64,000 nt of DNA from Bacteroidales bacterium UBA3297 (GTDB lineage Bacteria > Bacteroidota > Bacteroidia > Bacteroidales > Paludibacteraceae): NCBI GenBank assembly GCA_002362105.1, contig DETD01000016.1, positions 6,999-70,998 of the forward strand, written 5' to 3'. The notes beneath the pieces were generated by a model. The model ran no database searches. It was not told the origin of the DNA and saw nothing but the letters and a program-made list of their open reading frames with translations. Within the stretch, counting starts at the first letter, position 1; each line of letters starts with the position of its first letter. Positions 60,025-64,000 of this stretch are shown one piece after another. The position numbers were made by a program, and so were the translations under genes.

Positions 60025-60055
60025 CAAAAATACGTTTTTTGTTTTAACTGGCAAA
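60025..60055 (-). promoter_or_regulatory. Promoter of the S24-type regulator
   Basis: On the minus strand TTTG (60052-60055), 19-base spacer, TATTTTTG (60025-60032), 30 bases before the start codon. A TTGTACAA palindrome lies just downstream and could be an operator. Confidence 0.75.
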
Positions 60056-60093
60056 AGTTTTTTAGAGTCTGGTCTATATGCGCAGGGGGCAGT

Positions 60094-61023
60094 CTACCTG
60101 TTCCACCATTCGTCTATCAGTTTGTACCCGTTCTGGTTGCCCTCTTCGTCGTAGCTGGCTTCGGTTTCGTTTTCCGGGTTCAGGTAGTTTTCCCAGTCGG
60201 CGTCTATGTATTTGGGGTTCGGGTGCTCGCCAATCCCTATTTTGAAGTCTAGTGGGAAGGGGAGTTGGTTGTCGCCCCAGATGGCTTTCAGTTGCTCGCC
60301 GGTGGCGTAACTGGTCCACGTCCCGACAAAGTTGCGGTTGCTGTATCCGTATTCGGGTTCGCCCTGGTTGTTGTTCCATATCTCGCGTTTAAGCGAGTTT
60401 TTCAGGAAGTCGTATCGCAATTCGGCTTTCACGTTAGCTGAGTATATACCTTTGAATACACCCGCTCCCTCTTGGCTTTTGTCTTCTTTAATCACGTACG
60501 AGCCAATCAGGGTGTAGCTTACGGTATCGCCTTTGGCTTCGTTGTCGTTCCGCCTGCGGCGCAGTATCTTTTCAATTTTCACCGTGCCTGTAAACTGGTG
60601 GATCTGCTTGCCCCGTTTGCTTGCCCCGTAAATGGTGATGCTCTGGTCTTTGTCTTGTTTCGAGAAATCGGAAATGTAGATTTGCAGACGCTTGTAGAGC
60701 GGGCCGAACACTCCGTTTTGTGGAGATGCGTTGGCTGAATTTCCCGTGTACGACGAGAAAAGGTCGACTACGTCAATGTTAAATCCGCGTAGGTCTTTTG
60801 TGACGTCGTTCCCGTTTTGTGAATAGTAGTCCCAAATGAGGTAGTTGTAGTAGTAGGTACTGAAGTCTACGGTCTCCCACAGTGCCGACCTTTCCGATGG
60901 TTGTTTCCACATGGCGTCTCTCACGTCGTAGAAGATGCCGGTGGTGTCGAAGTCTAGTTCTATCGGTTCGGCTGCATGGGTATAGCTGCTGATGATGACT
61001 GCTGCTAATACAATTTTTTTCAT
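60094..61023 (-). CDS. Secreted hypothetical protein
   Basis: 309 residues with a signal peptide (cleavage near THA-AE). Not recognised. The sequence is rich in aromatic and charged residues, with FNIDVVDLFSSYTGNSANAS and a FKGIYSANVKAELRYDFLKN stretch; the C-terminus ends NGYKLIDEWWNR. A Shine-Dalgarno-like AAGGAGGAG lies 8-16 bases before the start, unusual here. It comes straight after the mltG terminator, so it has its own or read-through transcription. Confidence 0.78.
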   Translation of the reverse strand: MKKIVLAAVIISSYTHAAEPIELDFDTTGIFYDVRDAMWKQPSERSALWETVDFSTYYYNYLIWDYYSQNGNDVTKDLRGFNIDVVDLFSSYTGNSANASPQNGVFGPLYKRLQIYISDFSKQDKDQSITIYGASKRGKQIHQFTGTVKIEKILRRRRNDNEAKGDTVSYTLIGSYVIKEDKSQEGAGVFKGIYSANVKAELRYDFLKNSLKREIWNNNQGEPEYGYSNRNFVGTWTSYATGEQLKAIWGDNQLPFPLDFKIGIGEHPNPKYIDADWENYLNPENETEASYDEEGNQNGYKLIDEWWNR

Positions 61024-61047
61024 TTCAGACTCCTCCTTAAAAAGGAT

Positions 61048-61076
61048 AAAAGCCTTGGCATTGCAAGGCTTTTGTT
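61048..61076 (-). terminator. Terminator after mltG
   Basis: AAAAGCCTTG pairs with CAAGGCTTTT (61048-61057 with 61064-61073), loop 6, between mltG and the next gene. Confidence 0.85.
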
Positions 61077-61077
61077 T

Positions 61078-62121
61078 TTATTTGAATATGCGTTGTTTGT
61101 TAAGTGAGTTGTGGTAGCGCTTTGCGTTTGCCTCGTGTTCGGCCGATGTTTCCGCAAAATTGTGGTAGCCGCTGAAGTCTTCTTTCGCGCACATGAAGAT
61201 GTAGTTGCTCTCTCTAAAGTTCAACACATTGTCAATTGCCTGTATAGAAGGGATGCGGATTGGGCCTGGTGGCAGTCCCGCATACATGTAGGTGTTGTAT
61301 GGAGAGTCGGTTTTAAGGTGCACACTGAGTACGCGGCGAATGCTGAAGTCGTTCACTGCGAACTTTACTGTCGGGTCGCTTTCCAGCTTCATGCCCTTGC
61401 GAAGTCGGTTGATGTACAGACCGGCAATAAGGGGCTGTTCGTCGTATTTTTGGTTTTGCTCTTCCTCAACTATCGATGCCAGTATCGAAACTTCTTTCTG
61501 GGTGAGGCCTGTGCGTGCCAGTTTGGCCTTGCGTTTGCTGTCCCAGAATTTGTCGTACTCTTTTTTCATCCGTTCCATAAGTTTGGCTGGTGCTATGTCC
61601 CAATAGATCTCGTAGGTGTTCGGAATGAAAACGCTGATGGCGTTGTTGCTGTCGATTCCCCATTTGGTGAGCAAGGTGTCGTTTTTGATGGCGGCAAGGG
61701 CTGTGAGTGAGTCCATCTCAAGCACTTCTGCCAGGCGGCCTGCTAGTTCGGGTGCTGTACGCTTGTTGTTGAACGTGAGTTTGATGGGTGTTTGGTTGCC
61801 GCTGGCAAGCAGGCGGACCAGTTCCAAACTGCTCATTCCGTCTTTCATGATGTAGCGCCCGCTTTTAACGTGGCGGTCATATTTTTTCAGCTTGGAAGTC
61901 TTGACGAATGCCCCTATGTTCTTAATGGCCCCAGTCTTCTCTAGGTTGGCAACCACGTCGTCGAAAGTGTCGCCGTGGCTGATGTAGAGTTCTGGTCCTG
62001 CTTTCTTTAGATCGACGTTTGCCGAGAAAAGAAACGAGTAGGCATAAAGTGCGGCGCCAACGCCTAACACGATAATTGCGGCCAAGCAGCCCAATATCTT
62101 ACTTTTTTTGTTTTTTGCCAT
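61078..62121 (-). CDS. mltG: Endolytic transglycosylase MltG
   Basis: Inner-membrane lytic transglycosylase that trims growing peptidoglycan strands. 347 residues: short cytoplasmic part, one membrane segment (about 10-32), LysM-like and YceG domain with VSILASIVEEEQNQ (the catalytic glutamate), YINRLRKGMKLESDPTVKFA, TYMYAGLPPGPIRIPSIQAI and the C-terminal HNFAETSAEHEANAKRYH. Matches the family length. A weak -7 (62176-62183) precedes it. Confidence 0.94.
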   Translation of the reverse strand: MAKNKKSKILGCLAAIIVLGVGAALYAYSFLFSANVDLKKAGPELYISHGDTFDDVVANLEKTGAIKNIGAFVKTSKLKKYDRHVKSGRYIMKDGMSSLELVRLLASGNQTPIKLTFNNKRTAPELAGRLAEVLEMDSLTALAAIKNDTLLTKWGIDSNNAISVFIPNTYEIYWDIAPAKLMERMKKEYDKFWDSKRKAKLARTGLTQKEVSILASIVEEEQNQKYDEQPLIAGLYINRLRKGMKLESDPTVKFAVNDFSIRRVLSVHLKTDSPYNTYMYAGLPPGPIRIPSIQAIDNVLNFRESNYIFMCAKEDFSGYHNFAETSAEHEANAKRYHNSLNKQRIFK

Positions 62122-62175
62122 TTGTTCTGTTTTGTCTTTTTAGGTGTTTGTACCCTTAAGTTTCCTATTTAGGGT

Positions 62176-62183
62176 CAAAAGTA
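62176..62183 (-). promoter_or_regulatory. -7 element of mltG
   Basis: TACTTTTG on the minus strand, 54 bases before the mltG start. Confidence 0.4.
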
Positions 62184-62213
62184 AAGAAAATATCATAAAA
62201 AGTGGCCCGATGT

Positions 62214-62244
62214 TTTGGAAAGTTGAAAAAGTAATGTAATTTTG
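62214..62244 (+). promoter_or_regulatory. Promoter of tRNA-Ser
   Basis: TTTG (62214-62217), 19-base spacer, TAATTTTG (62237-62244), about 41 bases before the tRNA. Confidence 0.75.
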
Positions 62245-62285
62245 TGCCACAAAACGGGAAGATGTCGAGCATTTGTCTCTGATTT

Positions 62286-62372
62286 GGTGAGATGGGTGAG
62301 TGGCTGAAACCACCAGTTTGCTAAACTGACGTACGGGCAACCGTACCGGGGGTTCGAATCCCCCTCTCACCG
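62286..62372 (+). tRNA. tRNA-Ser (anticodon GCU)
   Basis: 87-nt class II tRNA. Acceptor GGTGAGA pairs with TCTCACC, discriminator G, D-arm, anticodon loop TTGCTAA (GCT), long variable arm (GTACGGGCAACCGTAC) and T-arm GGGGGTTCGAATCCCCC. CCA is not encoded. Confidence 0.95.
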
Positions 62373-62385
62373 CTTCTTATTTTAT

Positions 62386-62418
62386 GGCGCCTATTGCTTA
62401 TGCAGTTGGCGCTTTTTT
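62386..62418 (+). terminator. Possible terminator after tRNA-Ser
   Basis: GCGCC (62387-62391) pairs with GGCGC (62408-62412), loop 16, then six T residues. The stem is short; it lies before the favoured start of the MFS gene. Confidence 0.4.
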
Positions 62419-62434
62419 ATTTCATATTTCGTTT

Positions 62435-63844
62435 ATGTCAAACTCTCTGGCCAATAATGTTGAACTTGAGACCGACGGTCTGCCTATGCCCCGCCGTATA
62501 TATGCCATTGTGGGTATATGGTGCGGCATTTTTTTGTCGGTTGTCAACAACAGTATTGCGAACGTGTCGTTACCTACTATCGCGGCAAACCTCGAGGTTG
62601 AGGCCTCTACAGTCGTTTGGGTAATCAATGCCTACCAGTTGGCTACAATTATGCTGCTGCTGCCGTTCGCTGCTCTTGGCGAGATTTTGGGCTACCGGAA
62701 AATTTATCTGGTGGGTATTGTCGTTTTCTCTTTGTCGAGTTTGGCCTGCACGCTGTCTACCGATTTCCCTATGCTGGTTGCGGCGCGTTTCCTGCAAGGG
62801 GTGGGCTCTGCCTTTATTACGTGCGTCAACACTACTTTGGTGCGTCTGGTATACCCGAAAAGTCAACTAGGGCGGGGCATTGGCCTCAATGCGGCTGTGG
62901 TGGCGACTTCGGCTGCGGCCGGGCCTGCTATTGCTGGCGCTCTTCTCCTTGTCTGCGACTGGCATTTCCTTTTTGCGGTCAACATTCCTTTTGGGGTCTT
63001 GGCGTTCTTGCTTGGCTGGTTCTTTCTGCCACGCACGCAAAGCCGGAATAAGGGACAGCGTTTCGATTTTAAGGGCGGATGCTTGAGCGCGGCAACCTTC
63101 GGTTTGCTTATTCTGACGGTCGAGAGCTTCTCGCATGGCTGGGAGGTACCCATCCGGCTCGTCTTGCTGGCGTTGTTCCTTGGGGTGGCGGTTGCCTTTG
63201 TCCGGACCCAGTTGAAAATGGAGTTCCCCGTACTCCCGCTCGATTTGCTCCGTATTCCTTTGTTTTCGCTGTCAATTGCAACAGGTGTGTGTTCTTACCT
63301 CGCACAAATGATGGCGCTTGTCTCGTTGCCGTTCTTCTTGCAGCACATGCTGGGATACAACGAGTCGGAAACTGGACTGCTTATGACCACGTGGCCGTTT
63401 GTGATTATCTTCGTTGCCCCAATGGCCGGATTTCTGGCAGAACGTATTCATGCGGGATTTATGAGCTCTTTCGGACTTTCTGTTTTTGCCTGCGGTATGT
63501 TCCTGCTTTTCTTTATGCCAAAGCAGCCGTCTTCTATCGATGTCGTCTGGCGGCTGATGGTCTGTGGTTTTGGTTTCGCTATGTTTCAGTCGCCCAACAA
63601 CAGCACCATTATCGCGTCGGCTCCCCGCGAAAGGAGTGGCAGTGCCAGCGGTATGTTGGCAACGGCGAGGCTTTTCGGACAAACGACCGGGGCTTCGCTG
63701 GTCGCACTCATTTTTTTGCTGAATCCGGTCGACGGTCCGAAAACTGCGTTTATGGTAGGTGGACTTGTGGCTGTTTTTGCCGCGTTGGTTAGCGGCTCGC
63801 GTTTGTCGTTTAAGTCCCCTTTGACGGGAAAAAAGGGCGCATAA
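62435..63844 (+). CDS. MFS multidrug exporter, DHA2 (EmrB/QacA) type
   Basis: I start at the ATG at 62435; an earlier in-frame ATG at 62384 lies in the tRNA terminator and would add an odd hydrophobic tail. 469 residues, about 14 membrane segments. Conserved features: NSIANVSLPTIAANLEVEAS (motif D1), GEILGYRKIYLVGIVVFSLS (motif A), and RFLQGVGSAFITCVNTTLV (motif B/C region). The family exports drugs and other small molecules by proton antiport; the substrate is unknown. Whether it is transcribed from the tRNA promoter or an unseen one is unclear. Confidence 0.9.
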   Translation: MSNSLANNVELETDGLPMPRRIYAIVGIWCGIFLSVVNNSIANVSLPTIAANLEVEASTVVWVINAYQLATIMLLLPFAALGEILGYRKIYLVGIVVFSLSSLACTLSTDFPMLVAARFLQGVGSAFITCVNTTLVRLVYPKSQLGRGIGLNAAVVATSAAAGPAIAGALLLVCDWHFLFAVNIPFGVLAFLLGWFFLPRTQSRNKGQRFDFKGGCLSAATFGLLILTVESFSHGWEVPIRLVLLALFLGVAVAFVRTQLKMEFPVLPLDLLRIPLFSLSIATGVCSYLAQMMALVSLPFFLQHMLGYNESETGLLMTTWPFVIIFVAPMAGFLAERIHAGFMSSFGLSVFACGMFLLFFMPKQPSSIDVVWRLMVCGFGFAMFQSPNNSTIIASAPRERSGSASGMLATARLFGQTTGASLVALIFLLNPVDGPKTAFMVGGLVAVFAALVSGSRLSFKSPLTGKKGA

Positions 63845-63896
63845 AGCCGAATTTTGTGTTTTTTTGCCTCTTTTTTGAATATTTTTCGCTTAATGT

Positions 63897-63927
63897 TTTG
63901 CGGTATTCGAAATTTTCTCTAATTTCG
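63897..63927 (+). promoter_or_regulatory. Promoter of tRNA-Leu
   Basis: TTTG (63897-63900), 19-base spacer, TAATTTCG (63920-63927, one mismatch), 31 bases before the tRNA. Confidence 0.65.
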
Positions 63928-63958
63928 CACCGCAATCAAGCGTTACCGTATGCTTAAT

Positions 63959-64000
63959 GCCCAGATGGCGGAATCGGTAGACGCGCTGGTCTCAAACACC
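63959..64000 (+). tRNA. tRNA-Leu (anticodon CAA), cut by window end
   Basis: The 42 visible bases hold the acceptor 5' strand GCCCAGA, the class II D-arm (GGCGGAATCGGTAGACGC) and anticodon stem CTGGT with loop CTCAAAC, anticodon CAA. The variable and T arms lie beyond the window. Confidence 0.88.

Noticed and set aside
1..64000. CRISPR array, insertion sequence, integrase or prophage
   Set aside because: No regularly spaced repeats, transposase or phage structural genes were seen; the S24-type regulator alone is not evidence of a prophage.

Overview
The window looks like chromosomal DNA of a Bacteroidota member, most likely order Bacteroidales. The signs are repeated promoters of the form TTTG-N19/20-TAnnTTTG, near-absence of Shine-Dalgarno sites, a hybrid two-component regulator of the Bacteroides type, a SusC-like plug domain, GldH, and a secreted glycosidase ending in a probable type IX secretion sorting domain. 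No rRNA operon, IS element, prophage or CRISPR array was seen. Most of it is housekeeping DNA with small lineage-specific operons.

Layout. 1-5.8 kb: dusB, a U32 peptidase (TrhP-like), a small OmpA-like protein, dtd and uvrC, threaded by eight copies of TGTTTCACGTGAAACA (five perfect), the ParB-binding parS centromere sequence, in 3.9 kb. This suggests the window lies in the origin-proximal partition region, although no oriC is visible. 6.3-8.0 kb: two secreted hypothetical proteins. 8.3-12.0 kb: HAD phosphatase, VanZ-like protein, glycosyltransferase and RarA operon. 12.1-15.1 kb: DUF1963 membrane protein, Rieske-like lipoprotein, tRNA-Ile2(CAU), and a secreted protein whose signal peptide seems broken by a missing base. 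15.3-19.4 kb: tandem MuiA/DUF4139 proteins, one carrying an inserted SusC-type plug domain. 19.6-22.4 kb: HAD hydrolase, NamZ, patatin. 22.5-29.6 kb: hybrid two-component regulator followed by a GH30 glycosidase. 29.8-30.9 kb: a candidate small RNA, a Fur/Zur-type regulator and a tiny frameshifted gene with a strong Shine-Dalgarno. 31.1-36.0 kb: S9 dipeptidyl peptidase, cysteine-rich small protein, TonB-type outer membrane protein. 36.2-41.8 kb: argH-rsfS-ftsH and a nucleoside-recognition membrane protein. 41.9-49.5 kb: BI-1, a degenerate DegT aminotransferase homologue, then a polysaccharide export operon (Wza-like, Wzc-like, rmlA, rmlC, rmlD; no rmlB). 49.6-58.2 kb: FecR/DUF4384-like protein and holB-ricT-gldH followed by a TrmB-polyprenyl synthase fusion, plus two EcsC-like paralogues. 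58.2-64.0 kb: LD-carboxypeptidase lipoprotein, S24 regulator, secreted protein, mltG, tRNA-Ser(GCU), an MFS exporter and a tRNA-Leu(CAA) cut by the window edge.

Best candidates for new biology: the parS cluster overlapping coding sequence and one start codon; the plug-in-MuiA architecture; the tRNA methyltransferase/prenyl synthase fusion; the small frameshifted gene at 30.6-30.8 kb; and the candidate small RNA at 29.8-29.9 kb. Three loci (15.05, 30.68 and 52.38 kb) each look one base away from an ordinary gene structure, so sequence error must be excluded before any is called novel.
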